Shown: positions 1 through 10,412, counted from the first letter of the stretch. The stretch: 64,000 nt of DNA from Symbiodinium sp. CCMP2592 (GCA_905221615.1 CAJNDT010002035.1:181501-245500); one strand, 5' to 3'. The notes: a model not told the origin generated them from the letters alone. Made by a program: numbers and translations.

Positions 1-173
1 CTCAAAGCCCTAAACCTCGAACCCCAAACCAAAACCCCAAAACCTTGAATTTTTGAAATTCCGAGCCCTAAACCCCTAAACCGCTGAACCCTAAAGCCCC
101 AAACCCAAATCCCGAAGACCCCAAACCCTAAACCCCAAACCTTTAAACCTCTAAACACTTAAGACTTAAGACC
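1..173 (-). repeat. Degenerate telomere-like tract, CCCTAAA orientation
   Basis: The tract consists of imperfect CCCTAAA-like words (CCCTAAACC, CCCCAAACC, CCTTGAATT) in the C-rich orientation on the + strand. The motif is the Arabidopsis/alga-type telomere repeat, but the copies are too degenerate to be a functional telomere, and the tract is internal to the window. It abuts a foldback element on its right, and an oppositely oriented G-rich tract follows at 360-535. Confidence 0.7.
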
Positions 174-277
174 TATATGAGTGGTTGTCAAAATCATGGT
201 CCCTTCTTGGGTGCCTAATACAATACGGCACCTAATATTTAGGGTACCCAAGAAGGGACCCAACAACCACCCATATA
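174..277. mobile_element. MITE-like foldback element, 104 bp
   Basis: The left end (tatatgagtggttgt) and right end (acaaccacccatata) are inverted complements with one mismatch. Further in, cccttcttgggt pairs with acccaagaaggg. The stem is interrupted by a small left-arm bulge around 189-197. The element carries no ORF. It could be a small non-autonomous transposon or a cruciform-forming relic. No clear target-site duplication was found. Confidence 0.6.
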
Positions 278-359
278 AACCCCCAAAGCAGGTCGGTAGC
301 TGACAATCTCCGGCCCCTGGTCACTCAAGACCAGGACGTGCACGAGCTCGGGCCTGAAA

Positions 360-535
360 AGGTCTTAGGGTTCAGAGTTGTAGGGTTTGGGGCTTAGGGT
401 TTAAGGTTCTAGGGCTTAAGGTTCAGGGTTTAAGGTTCAGGGTTTAAGGTTTTAGGGCTTGGGGTTTTAGGGTTTGGGGTTTAGGATTTAAGGTTTTAGG
501 GTTCAGGGTTTAAAGTTTTAGGATTTAGTGTTGCT
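360..535 (+). repeat. Degenerate telomere-like tract, TTTAGGG orientation
   Basis: The tract is a run of TTTAGGG, TTTAAGG and TTTTAGGG words on the + strand. It is opposite in orientation to the tract at 1-173, so the two tracts face each other across the foldback at 174-277. Confidence 0.75.
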
Positions 536-1040
536 GTAGGGCTGAATACGGTTTTGAATGGCTTAATTGGGACGTAGCAATCTGGGTGATCAGCAGTATA
601 ATATCCCTCCTGAAGATCCCCAAAACAGTTATACAAATCATGACATGGGCGGGTTTCCGCGTAATCTAGATGAAAAGGACCCTGAAAGCTCTCAGGAGTC
701 TCTAAAGTCCTGAAAAAGCACTGCAACGCCCCGCAAAAAATCCTACAGAAGGCCTGCGCAGGAATCCCAAACCCTAAACCCAGAGGGGTTTGCAGAAAAA
801 ACCTACAAAAGGCCTGCGCAGGAATCCAAAGTCCCGAGCGCTGTCCGGCGACCTCAGCGTTTGCGGGGTTGATGATCTTTGGGGCTTAGGGGTGTAGGGT
901 TTAAGCGATTTTTAGGGCGTGCGGGGGATTTCGGGCTTAGAAGGTCTGGGGTCAGAGCGTCCAACCCGCCAGCATCAAAGAAGGCACTATCCACATGAAC
1001 TCAACCCAGCAGCGCAAGCAACAACAATGACCAGCATTCT
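536..1040. other. Non-genic spacer with a short tandem duplication
   Basis: No gene is recognised. At 732-829 a segment of about 38 bp (core ggcctgcgcaggaatcc) occurs twice with a period near 60 bp. The first copy is followed by a short CCCTAAACCC word. Weak TTTAGGG-like words recur around 880-950. Confidence 0.5.
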
Positions 1041-1724
1041 ATGTAGCATAATGCACCACCACAACCATCGCCGTCGTGATCAGTGCCATGGTCAGCACTG
1101 GCATTCATCAAAAGCAAGACCAGCAACATCATACTAGCGGTCATCACCATCATCACCATCATCAGCGTATCCTTTTTTGCATCTTCGTTGTTGCACCAGC
1201 GATGTCATCGTCTCCAGGGTCCAACGCTATCATCACCATCGCCCACCGCCAGAACCAGGGATATCACTGGCCATCATAAACGCCAACATGATCAAGACCA
1301 CGACCCCACAAGCCAAAACCACCTCAACAGCAGCAACTACAGCACAAGGAGTCACAACCAATCTGACGTGAGACTGAAATCAGCAGCAACCAAAGTAGCA
1401 ACCAGAATACAGGCAAAATCTTAAAGCCGCAGTTGGACGAGCAGTGTAAAGCTGAAATCAGAGACTGCTTTTGCGACCAAAACATGAAAACGAGCAACAA
1501 GAGCACCAACAAAAATTAGAAGCAAACTCACACTACCTCATCCCATTTCAGTATCCACCGTGCTCCTCAACATCTCGCATCGTCACAGCCATGATCGCCC
1601 CTCTGGCGGTCATCGACATCATCGGCATCATCATCCGTGTCGTCGGTGTCATCCTCATCGTCGTCGGCATCATCGTCATCACCATCATCATCATCACCAA
1701 CAACAGCAACAGATCACCACCATC
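1040..1724 (+). repeat. CAT/CAC/ATC triplet-rich island
   Basis: This is an imperfect trinucleotide-rich stretch (catcaccatcatcaccatc and similar). All frames stay open through most of it and give His-rich, Ser-rich or Ile/Val-rich translations. The open frames follow from the repeat composition and are not evidence of coding. Similar islands lie at 8.10-8.24, 18.03-18.35, 20.15-20.76, 38.10-38.83 and 45.60-45.96 kb. Confidence 0.6.
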
Positions 1725-2756
1725 ATGCAATCCATCACTGGGTCAACCAAGCAAGCAACCAACCAGTCCATCATTCCGCAGCAAGTCTTTGCAAGAAGAC
1801 CATCCGTTCATGGAGCAGTTAGCCTGCGAAGCCGATTGTGTGTTGATGTTTATGCTGCAGCGTATGCAGAGACTGTAACATGCCGATGCCCTTTTCACCG
1901 GTATCAAGGTGCGAAAGTCCTGTTGCTCCTGGCACGCTTCCCTCCTAAGAGAAGCGAAGACTTGCTGGACCTACTGCTTGGAACTGGAGATGTGGGTTTT
2001 CGGTCTTTCTCGGCCTCTGAACAAGACAGCAAGCCACTGAGCTCGTGGCCGCAAGTAGCCGATCGTCAGCTGCAGGATCAGGACTCCGTGCCGTGTCTGT
2101 TCCGCTGCCTCCTTGAAGAGCAGGTCGCCAAGGTCGCCCCGGTTTTGCGGCTCCTCTCTGGCGGCCTCCTTGGGATAGCCCGCCTCGCCCGCCGCTACCG
2201 CTGCTCCTGCTGCTCCCGCTGCGATGCCCAAGGATTGGCGATGGCAAAAGCTGACACTGCCTTGGATACACTGCAAACAAATATGAGCTCGTGGGTACTT
2301 GGAGGGTTTAAGCTAGGGATCGTCTGCATCAAAAATGTTTGGGATCATTCCACTCCCAGTGGCGGAAGGCGCCTCCGAAGTGCACGCCTTGCTGAAGGAG
2401 GCGAAGCAAGTGGCTATGGCCTTCGCTGTGAAAGCTGGACAGGAGGAAGTCCGCCACTTTGGCCTCTGCTTCGCCTTCAAGAGACTTCAAAAACTGTGGG
2501 TCCATCGCATCACCCTCCATCCCTGACTCCCTTCGAGTCTGCTACGAGATCGAGACTTCAAGGCTGCGGACAGTCCAGCCTTTCCACTGTGCTCCAAAGG
2601 CTGTGGCTTGCCCTCTTCATGAGGATGGTGATGACCCTAAACCCTAAACCTAAACCCTCGACAACAAGAAGGTTTCAGATGCCCAGCAGGCAGGGGAAGA
2701 GCATGCAATCAAGGGCAGATCTCATCCTTTGCTCGCCAACGTCGCAGTTAGGTTAG
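1725..2756 (+). CDS. Longest open frame in the window, unidentified protein or exon
   Basis: The frame is open for about 343 codons from the first in-frame ATG at 1725. It can be extended upstream to 1560 only with a non-ATG start, through the His-rich triplet island. Roughly residues 40-200 have mixed composition (ARFPPKRSEDLLDLLL, SVPCLFRCLLEEQVAKVAP) with no recognised domain. Residues after that become Ser/Arg/Pro-rich and read into a CCCTAAACC tract near 2637, which suggests the 3' part is not coding. Overlapping open frames occur on the minus strand at 1971-2276 and 2329-2520. Length and composition in 1.85-2.30 kb are the only support. It may be a pseudogene or chance ORF in GC-rich sequence. 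Confidence 0.25.
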   Translation: MQSITGSTKQATNQSIIPQQVFARRPSVHGAVSLRSRLCVDVYAAAYAETVTCRCPFHRYQGAKVLLLLARFPPKRSEDLLDLLLGTGDVGFRSFSASEQDSKPLSSWPQVADRQLQDQDSVPCLFRCLLEEQVAKVAPVLRLLSGGLLGIARLARRYRCSCCSRCDAQGLAMAKADTALDTLQTNMSSWVLGGFKLGIVCIKNVWDHSTPSGGRRLRSARLAEGGEASGYGLRCESWTGGSPPLWPLLRLQETSKTVGPSHHPPSLTPFESATRSRLQGCGQSSLSTVLQRLWLALFMRMVMTLNPKPKPSTTRRFQMPSRQGKSMQSRADLILCSPTSQLG

Positions 2757-3589
2757 GGTACTGTGAAACGTCCAGCCCTTGCACTGAAAGCCAACAATAT
2801 CAGAAAGCCTGAAGACGGATCCTAGCCATGAGGATGTCGTTTGTAGATGGACCCCTACCTTAGGTTCTCCTGCAAATTCGTTTCTCACTGTCCAGTACTA
2901 CCATAAGTGTTGAGAAGCTCCAACTTCCGCCCAGGTCAGTATCTACATGGGGCCAATCCCCTCGTCGACTGCTTCCACACAGTCAGCAACAACATCTTCT
3001 AACTTCATCACTCACTGGTCGGCATCTCTGTTGGACCAGAGGTCACAGGCATCTAAAGACCATCTATTATTGAACGCATGATGCTACCGGTACAAGTGCG
3101 GCGGTGCGTTTGGTTACTGCTCTGCTTGTTGCCGCATGCGAATGTATGCACCGCTTTCTCTTGCCCTCACTCCAAATTCCACGGCCAAGCCTTGGAACTC
3201 CGCGCCACTCTTTGCCGGAGGCTCTGGGGCCGAAACTCGTGTGGCCCATGCTAGGCTGCTTTGGCATTTAGGGTGGGGAGCAGTATGTATGAGCTATCAG
3301 CAATGCAAGGCTTCAGCGACAAAACGAAAGTCAGCTTTGGCAACGTGAAATACAGTTTTTCCCGCGATAACCGAGTTGTCGGACACACCAAAGTTGGCTT
3401 GGAATCGGCCTAACACAGGTGAACTTTGCCTCACCCAAATGAAGGTGCACTTCTCCTTTCCCAAGACAAGATGACATTTATAGGCTGGGCCCGCTCAGAC
3501 TCCAAGTAAGCCGGGCTTTGAGGTCGCTCCAAGCTCACATCATGAAACTCGTCTCATGAAAACATCACTTTCAAGCCCATCAAATCTCA
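2757..3589. other. Unassigned spacer
   Basis: No gene or tandem array is visible. A stretch near 2920-2985 (gcccaggtcag, ccaatccc, gactgc) resembles 44260-44335, so it may be one more diverged dispersed repeat. Short open frames at 3067-3348 on both strands are not supported. Confidence 0.4.
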
Positions 3590-4670
3590 AGCAAGCTCGC
3601 TAGCCAACCCTGCCACGTACGGCTGTGCTTGCGAAAGCTTCGGAAATTTCATCTCGGATAGCCTGCCAACGGGCCGCACCCGCCGATGCAGCCATGGAGA
3701 CGTCCGAGCTCATCCCCGTGAGGATGCCAAAATGTCAGTAAACGGCACGATTGGAACTGTGGGGAAGACATACTCAACAAAAATGGCTTCCATCACGCAA
3801 ATATGCATGTGTGAATACCTATCTCCATGGAGCCAAATTGCGCTCAAAACGAGCCACTTGCTGCCCTGCATTGGTCCCAACCTCTCCTACGACTTGAGAA
3901 GCTGTGCCAGCTCGAATCGAAAGAAATGGACGTGTCATCTGCATGCCGATACACCGCCACCCGCACAACAGAGGCGGGCACGCCGAGACATGTATAACAA
4001 CAAATAGCCATTGATGCATTTCTGTCTTGATTCATGATTCATTGCTTGGTCGTTCATTCCGTGGTCAACTGTTGATTCGAGTCTCTGCACTATTATGCTT
4101 TTGTTTATTCAATCGCTCAACCGAGCATATGCAAGAATGTGGATGTGCACAAATGTATATGCTTGCATAATGTATGCTGCATGCTGCCTATACGAACGTC
4201 ATATGTCATAGTCAGCTGTCGATACCGCTTTCGGAAGTAATTAAGTCAGCTACGCAGTGCTTTATCAGATAAGCGCCCTGTCGATTGAAAAAACAACCAC
4301 TCGCCCTTGTCTCCATTTACCCATCAGATCGCCTAAAATGAATACTATACCAATGCGCGTTTGGTAAACAAACATCTCCTTCGTACCTGCCTAACCACGT
4401 ACGTACATGTGCACATATGTACGCATACATGCATACATACAGGTACATGCAAACATACATGCATACTTACCCACATACCTACATACCGATCTACCTGTCT
4501 ACCTTGCCTGCCTGCCTTGGACCTGGCTGCCTCGTTGTGTAAAGAGCGCACGTGATGCAGAAAAGCAACAGGCTGCATCGCCGATCCTTTTTCCCACCGC
4601 CTCACTTTCGTGGCTGCCGGCTGCATTGCAGGAGAAGGCACGACCTGCATAGTGTTTAATGGTTTTAGAA
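3590..4670. repeat. Dispersed module A, copy 1
   Basis: This segment aligns by eye with 50985-52105 along most of its length, and in part with 15410-15960 and 61863-62410. Shared blocks include ctcctacgacttgagaagct, ggaactgtggggaagacat and tcgtgg..gccggctgcat..aggcacgacctgcat. The middle is a variable CATA-rich microsatellite. The left part carries a minus-strand reading frame shared with the other copies (motif GILTGMSSDVS), but this copy has a stop upstream of the motif. It is probably an old duplicated gene fragment or transposon. Confidence 0.75.
4385..4520. repeat. CATA/CATG tetranucleotide microsatellite in module A
   Basis: Imperfect acatacatgcatacatacag words run into cctgcctgcc words. 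The same two-part microsatellite, expanded, lies at 51.60-51.89 kb in the other long copy of module A. Confidence 0.75.
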
Positions 4671-4826
4671 CCCGGTAGAACATCTAGAATCTAGATACCC
4701 TAGCACTGAGAGTTTAAGCTCCCGGGTCCCGGTTCCGGGTTATAAACCTCCGAGGCTTCACCGCAGGCCTCGGCGGTGCTTCAGCGCACATAACCACACT
4801 GATTCTAAGACTCGGTTTCATGATCG

Positions 4827-5330
4827 ATGGGGCGTGTGCTTCCAGCAAAGATGCCCGAAACAGCCAAGAATCGGGCAGCGCTCGGTCCCGAGCGCTTGCG
4901 TCCTGTGAGTTCTCGACTTGGTCGAGTCTGGCAATTCCAGCTATGCGAAGCAAAAAGCCACGACCGACAGTGCCGCCGACCCTGCTTCATCGGACCCTCG
5001 TTTTTCCATTGGGCCGCGCGGGCCCTCGCCCGGAGGCCTCTCGGAACGTGCATGCGTTTCGCAGCCATTCTCCAGGCCATGTCCACAGGAGGCCAGCCGG
5101 CGAGCATCATCAGCACTCGGGCGCCCGCAACCGGCACTGTGGCGCGAGGCGATGTTAATTTCGTGAGTGGGTTGATCAGCGGTGCGTGCCACATGGAGGG
5201 CCGACGAGGGCTGAGACTCCTAGGTTCTCCCAAGAAGCAACGAAACACATCTACATCCTTACAGTATAAGACAGAAAGCTGGTACATCATTATCCTCATG
5301 ACCAGGTGCAAGGAACATGTATGTACATAA
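4827..5330 (+). CDS. Open frame of 167 codons, unidentified; antisense also open
   Basis: The + frame has a true ATG and is open to a TAA at 5328. The minus strand over 4805-5311 is also open for 168 codons, starting only at a TTG. Both translations have mixed composition, so strand cannot be decided by inspection. The segment appears GC-rich compared with the flanks, which lowers the value of open frames. No domain was recognised in either reading. It does not share sequence with the modules around it. Confidence 0.22.
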   Translation: MGRVLPAKMPETAKNRAALGPERLRPVSSRLGRVWQFQLCEAKSHDRQCRRPCFIGPSFFHWAARALARRPLGTCMRFAAILQAMSTGGQPASIISTRAPATGTVARGDVNFVSGLISGACHMEGRRGLRLLGSPKKQRNTSTSLQYKTESWYIIILMTRCKEHVCT

Positions 5331-5518
5331 CGAGGCTGCGCGCCTCGTTTAAACCTTGCGAGGCATGGAGTGGACCTACCATCGGGCGCTTAAACAGTGT
5401 TTGTTGGACATGGTCTAGGTTGGGGCTTATGACCTTAACCCTGAGCTGGGTTTCCACGTTGAAGTTGTCACCTCCGGGAAGAAGCGAGGATTTGTTGAGG
5501 AGCTGAAGACCACGAAAT
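5331..5518. other. Spacer without recognised feature
   Basis: Only short open frames are present here (for example 5306-5506 +). Nothing supports a gene. Confidence 0.4.
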
Positions 5519-5700
5519 AGAGTTTGGGCTTTAGGGTTTAGGGTCTAGGATTTAGTGGCATACTGGGGCCTTAGGGTTTACGAGGGCCTAAGCGTTTAAG
5601 GCTTAGAGGTTTGGGTTTAGCGCCTGCCCGAGAGTTCCTGTAAGTGTATTACAGTGCTTCGGGTTTTGGGTTCAGAGCCTGGGGTCTGGGCTTAGGGTTT
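5519..5700 (+). repeat. Degenerate TTTAGGG tract
   Basis: Spaced gggtttagggtttagggt-like words are in the G-rich orientation. The tract lies directly left of the foldback at 5708-5805. Confidence 0.65.
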
Positions 5701-5707
5701 ACTTGGA

Positions 5708-5805
5708 GGTTCATGGTTAGTCATAAGTGGGGTTATAAGTCCCCTGATATGGGTTATAAGCATAGTTACCCTACTTATAACCCTACTTATAACTACCCAT
5801 GAACC
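5708..5805. mobile_element. MITE-like foldback element, 98 bp
   Basis: The left arm starts ggttcatggttag and the right arm ends aactacccatgaacc. They pair over about 33 bp with a few mismatches; the inner parts are ggggttataagt and acttataaccct. The loop is about 32 bp. A decayed relative with the same arms lies at 29700-29790. Confidence 0.65.
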
Positions 5806-5889
5806 CTAATCCCTATAACCCTATCGAATCCCTATATAGATCCCTGTGAAGGACCAAACTGAGCCTTCCCAAAAACCCGCGGCACAAAA

Positions 5890-7712
5890 CCGGACTCTGA
5901 ACTTTCTAGGTACTTAGGACATTTTGGATTAAGACTATAGTCTTGTAGGGTTTAGGATTTTGGGAATATATACTATCATACACCCCCCTCTCAAAAAAAA
6001 ACGAGCAGTTTACACCAAAACCTATGCAGGAGACTTCTCTCGCAGGGAACCTATGAGAAAGCCGGCGGATACCTGAAACCGACACTTCAGAGACGTAGGT
6101 TCATGGTTTAGGGTCTAGGGTTTAGGTTTGCAAAACAGACTCGACACAAGCAAAGCACCATATACGCTTTGACCCGAGGTGGCCCTTCATTGGCCTGCAA
6201 AACAACTCTTTGAATGATGTGAAGTCCCTCAGTTCCAATCAACAACGAAGACCAGCTTCCTCAACACTAAGCCCTAAACCCCAAAACCTTAAAGGCGAAA
6301 ATCCAAACCCAAGACCCTAAAACCCTGAACGCAAAACACAAAATCCTAAAACCCGGCGGTGTTGGGTGCCCGGACGTAGGAGTTTGCAGGCTCATAATCC
6401 TCCCAGCCCTTTCTGCGGCCACGCTGCGGCAACGTGTTTTATGTTTGCCGGGTGAGGGTTGAGGGTTGAGTGTTTCAGGGTTTGAGATTTGAGGGTGGGG
6501 TTTAGTGTCTGTGTTTATTGGCAGGCAAGATATCTGCAACACAAGGTACATGCTGGATAATAACTTGGTGGCTTAGTATTATGCGTCGCGGCGGACGGTC
6601 ACATCGTTTCAGGCGGACTTTATACCCTCAACCCTATATACTTCCAAACCATAGCCCCCTAAACCCCTAAACCCTAAGCCCTAAACCCCAAAACCCTAAA
6701 CCCTCAAACCAAAAAAACCGTGCCATACACACTAATATGGGGCCTTCATAATTAGAATAGGGTTTTGGAGCCCAATATGCCATGATTACAGTAAGGAACC
6801 CACCAAAATAGCGTTGGTAAATATTTGGGCCCCTTCCTCTCTCTTCTTCAACAACTGGGCCCCGAAAAATTCAAAAAATTGAAAGATAAAGCTAATAGAT
6901 AAGGCCAACAAGATTAAAGTCCCTCCGTTCGCTATCTAAGTTAAGTTTTTAAACCATGCTACCCATGGACGGGGCTAATGTTTCTGACAGCAGCTGCGAG
7001 GTTCTGAGTATTCTGGAGGGTTTAAAGACTTCGGGATCAAAACTTAAATGTGGGAACCTGATTAAGACATCCTAGTCCTATAACCCCCCGAAGATATTAG
7101 GGTTCATATTATACAAAACGCTAGTAGAGGTCCGGGGTTTCTTAGTCGGGTTCCTATGTTAGGGTTTCAGGTCCCAACTCTTCTTTGAAGTTAGGGGCCG
7201 AGAAGATGGGTGCTTTGGAGCCTCGGGCTCATCTGAAGAAGACGATGCCAAAAAGCCAATGTAAGCGCAGGCCTCTAAACCCTAAACCCTAAACCCTAAA
7301 CTCTATCATCTCTAAACTCTCGCAACATGCTCCACCCCGGAACTTCTAAACCGTAAACCCTAACTTCACCTGCCTTACCTCAAGTGCGAGCCTGGGACGC
7401 TGCTCCTGTGACCCGAAACCTTCAAAACTAAATCCTTAAATCCAGAAACCCCCGAACAAGACAGCTCCCTCAAGCCTAAATCCGTAAAAGCGCGAATATA
7501 GGCGCTAAACAACCAGGGTTTGGGGGACATCATACTGTGACGCATTTAAGCTTTACGGGCTATCGGGGATGCTCTTGCTAACTACTCCGATCCCTGCAGC
7601 ACGTTCTTCAGGTATCGGGCCGCACGCGATCATTATGCTCAGGTCCCAAGACCGTAACATGTGCCCATGAACCGCAGTCAAACTCACAGTGTAGCTTTGC
7701 TTGAGAGAACTC
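5890..7712. repeat. Segmental duplication S2, copy 1
   Basis: Collinear with 30403-31975. Anchors include ctttctaggtacttagga, cgcgtcgcggcggacggtca-like, gacagcagctgcgaggttct and gaagaagacgatgccaaaaa. Identity looks like roughly 85-90% with many indels. The largest indel is about 190 bp around 6760-6945, absent from the other copy. CCCTAAA-like tracts occur inside at 6268-6350, 6600-6720 and 7275-7310. Both copies hold a minus-strand open frame of 94-106 codons (6267-6551 here). It is rich in telomere-like words and probably not coding. Confidence 0.8.
6738..6842. mobile_element. Candidate foldback element (TATAGGGGCC family)
   Basis: The ends atatggggcc and gggcccctt are roughly inverted. 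The interior (attacagtaaggaaccc, ccaaaatag) matches the interior of the element at 34594-34706 (ataataaggaaccc, ccaaaatag). Most of it lies in the 190-bp stretch missing from the other S2 copy, although that copy keeps a left-end-like aatataggggtcttcat. Confidence 0.4.
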
Positions 7713-8100
7713 TGAACGCTAAGCCCTAAACTTCTTTTCAGACCTGGTTAGGATGGATGCCAGCACGTGCACCCGCACAGCATTCTCGAAGCCGTGAAGT
7801 ACCAAACCCTAAACCCGAGACTCTAGACCCTGTACTGCCATCCAAGGCCATGGCAGAGCGATGATCAGACCAGCCCGTTCCTGACTCCGTTGAGGGTTAT
7901 TTCCCACCGGCCCAGCTGACTAAGTCGCACCGCAAGGAAAGAGGTGTCCAGAGTTTGGGGTTTCGGGGGTGTCGTTTACAAAGTCTACTGTACCGAAGGA
8001 GCGCGTTTTCAGCTCGGATCTTCCGTTTGGGTTCGCTTGGGTGGGGCTTGTGTCCGGGATTATATCGGTGTGTTCCTTGATGCCCCCCCTTCTCATGCAG
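7713..8100. other. Spacer with short telomere-like words
   Basis: Brief CCCTAAACCC words occur near 7805 and 7725. Open frames on both strands from 7897 are discussed in the next entry. Confidence 0.35.
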
Positions 8101-8262
8101 TCCACGCTCGTCCAAGCCTCCCGAGAAAGTCCAGCACGATATCAACACCACCAACACCATCCCCACGACCACGATAGCCACTTCAGTCATAAACAGCTTC
8201 ATGACGACCATGGTGATGACGATGATGATGCTCTGGGGGAGCTTTCCCTTGCCCGACACCAA
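7897..8262 (-). CDS. Possible minus-strand frame with a hydrophobic segment
   Basis: The frame is open for 121 codons. An early run of about 35 residues is rich in Ile, Val and Met and could span a membrane. It is encoded by the GAT/ATC/GTG triplet island at 8.10-8.24 kb, so the hydrophobicity may be a product of repeat composition. The rest is basic (HPSEPKRKIRAENALLRYSRL) with no recognised domain. No ATG is evident at the stated start, so if it is real it is an exon. Confidence 0.2.
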   Translation of the reverse strand: MVSGKGKLPQSIIIVITMVVMKLFMTEVAIVVVGMVLVVLISCWTFSGGLDERGLHEKGGHQGTHRYNPGHKPHPSEPKRKIRAENALLRYSRLCKRHPRNPKLWTPLSLRCDLVSWAGGK

Positions 8263-9060
8263 CTTCCCCGTCGTTCTTCATCCAACACCATGAACACAAC
8301 AAAGGATTTCAGAGGGATTTGTGCTTTAGGAGTTGTTTTAGGGGCTTCTGAAGAGGCTGAATGGAGGCTACTAAGGTCGTAGGCGCAACGGCTGAGATCT
8401 CCGAAGCGCAAAGAGCTATCAAGCCAGGGCGTCTCTGAAGCTCCGACTGCGCCGATAGAATCGCATAAACTGGACATCCCATTGACGTAAAGGCAACTCC
8501 CTATGTGCCGTCCTGATATCCACAGCATCCAAGAGCCAGCCACGAGGTTTGACCCGAACGCGGCAGGCTTGCGGATTCCGGCGGTTAGGGCTAAGGGCTG
8601 CTTTAGGGTCTCAGTTGGGGGTTTTTCAGGTTGAGGCCTCTCAGGGTGCTGGATTTGGCGCTCGGGCTGAGGGTTTTTCAACCTCGGAGCACTGAGGCCC
8701 CCCGCTGCCCCATGAAGGTTCGGCAAAGCCATGGCCTCAGTCACATGCGTTGATTGTCTTTCTTTGCTCTACCGTCATCGCTACTGGTTCTGCTGCTCTC
8801 ATAAGTGAACGTTAGGCTTCCGCACTGCAATCATCCAAACTCACTTCAGTTCAACGTCTCTCACGCATCTCAGCTTAGGCTTGCTGGTGTGGGTTGAAAG
8901 AGGGTGGGAGAGCATGCGGCACAGTCCAGTATAAGACATTAGCAACAGTGGAAGGAAAACACAGCGCAAACCAAAAGAAAGTATCTGAGCAATGATAAAG
9001 GAAGAAGGGCAAACATAGCCGGAGACGGCGGAGACCAAGCAGAACGAAACAGAACGTGGC
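8263..9060. other. Unassigned sequence with minus-strand open frame
   Basis: A minus-strand frame is open over 8199-8744 (181 codons). It has Ser-rich and Pro-rich stretches (LDSSLRFGDLSRCAYDLSSL) and no recognised domain. The interval 8750-9060 has no supported feature. I cannot tell coding from chance here. Confidence 0.25.
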
Positions 9061-9065
9061 ACGCG

Positions 9066-9640
9066 GCATTGCGCATCCCTGAGCTCTTAGCTGGACTTGT
9101 GTGCTGTCCAGTCGGCAGTCCACTTTCCTGAACCTCAGCCGAATCCGAATGCCAGGGTTTGCAGAGGAAGTTGTGTCTAAAGGATTCCGTTCCAGGGGTT
9201 GAGTTCTAAGGTTCAGGCTTTGGGTCAAATCTTCAGCTTCCATGCGTTCAAGGCTTCAGGTTTGGGCTTGCGGCTGCAGTTTTCAACGCGGGGTGCGTAG
9301 GGTTTCTGCAGGGGCTGGATCTATGCCAGTCAAGCAGAGTTCGCACCTTCCGTCTGGTTTTGGGCGGAGACCCAGCTTCAAGGATCATGGGCTTTAGTCA
9401 TTGGAGGGAGAGGCTTGCAAACCCTGAGCTCTTGGCTGGACTCAGCCGAGTCCGAATGCCAGGGTTAGATAAGGACGTTGTGGCTAAAGGATTGCCTTTG
9501 CTACAAGGCCTAGATTCTAAGGTTCAAGGCTTTGGGTTAAAGCTTCAGCTTCCAAGTTTAGGGTTTAGGGCTTGGCAGGCTTTGGCTCTGTTTTCGGGCC
9601 GAGGACCCAGCGTTTGCTTGGAGGATCATGGCATGCTCAG
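9066..9640. repeat. Diverged tandem duplication, period about 340 bp
   Basis: The segment 9070-9250 resembles 9415-9560. Shared words include cctgagctctt.gctggact, cgaatgccagggtt and ttctaaggttca.ggctttggg. The phrase ggcggagacccagc at 9363 also recurs as ggccgaggacccagc near 9597. On the + strand both copies read LSR-(I/V)-RMPG followed by VV-(S/A)-KG, which may mark an old exon. Confidence 0.55.
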
Positions 9641-9865
9641 CGCTGCAAAGCTCTCAGGCTGAAGGCTGAGCGCCAGCACCGGGCTGGCGGTGGACTCACT
9701 CTCGTCTGCCCACACCCGCACCTGGGCAGTGCTTTCATATGCAGTCTATATCTCTGTAGTCACTTCCCCCATTTATTAAACACCCGTCTCAAAACAAAAC
9801 CGCTTTGGGACCGATCCTCCCGAAACTATCCCTGTCTTTTAAGACCTACTCTGCACTAGGGGGTC

Positions 9866-10092
9866 CGGAGCAAGAGCAGGAGCAAGAGCAAACGTAAGCG
9901 CAGGAGTAAGAGCAAGAACAAAAGCAAGGGCAATGGCAAGAGCAAGAGCTGGAGTAAGAGCAAAAGAAGGCAAGAGCAAGAGTACGAGCAAAAGCAGGAG
10001 GAAGAGCAGGAGCAACAGCAAGAGCAAGAGCAGGCACAGGAGCGAGAGCAACAGACGTAGCAACAGCCCGCGCCGGAGCAAGCGCAAGAGCC
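9866..10092. repeat. GAGCAA/GAGCAG purine-rich imperfect hexamer repeat
   Basis: About 225 bp of gagcaagagcaggagcaag-type words lie on the + strand, nearly all purine plus C. Read on the minus strand they give Leu-rich or Ala/Leu-rich translations with no stops, which explains several open frames there. Confidence 0.85.
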
Positions 10093-10412
10093 CTCCAAAG
10101 TGACAATAGAGATAAAAAAAAGATACCCTAACGGCAAGGAAGCTTTCCGAGTTTTTACTGGCGGGGGGGCCCGTGGAATAATCGGGGGCAGGGATGATCT
10201 ACTGCCTGTGTCAACCATGCCAACGTGCCTTACCCAAGTATCCACAGCTGTAGGTCCCACCTCGTCGTGCGTCACAAGAGCGGGTTGGCCTCCGACTTGG
10301 TCGTAAACGAACTCAGAGGCGGCAGAGCCCAGGTTGTCCAGCCACGCCTTCAACATTCATTCAGCTTTGTTGCTACAGCTGAATCATGGTGCCATGTAAT
10401 CCAACTATACGG
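10093..10412. other. Unassigned, weakly gene-like segment
   Basis: A minus-strand frame over roughly 10100-10356 has mixed composition (MLKAWLDNLGSAASEFVYD) before it runs into the GAGCAA repeat. No domain is recognised. The overlapping + frames are equally open. Confidence 0.22.

Noticed and set aside
1-540. A chromosome end
   Set aside because: The telomere-like words are degenerate, occur in both orientations and recur throughout the window, so they are interstitial.
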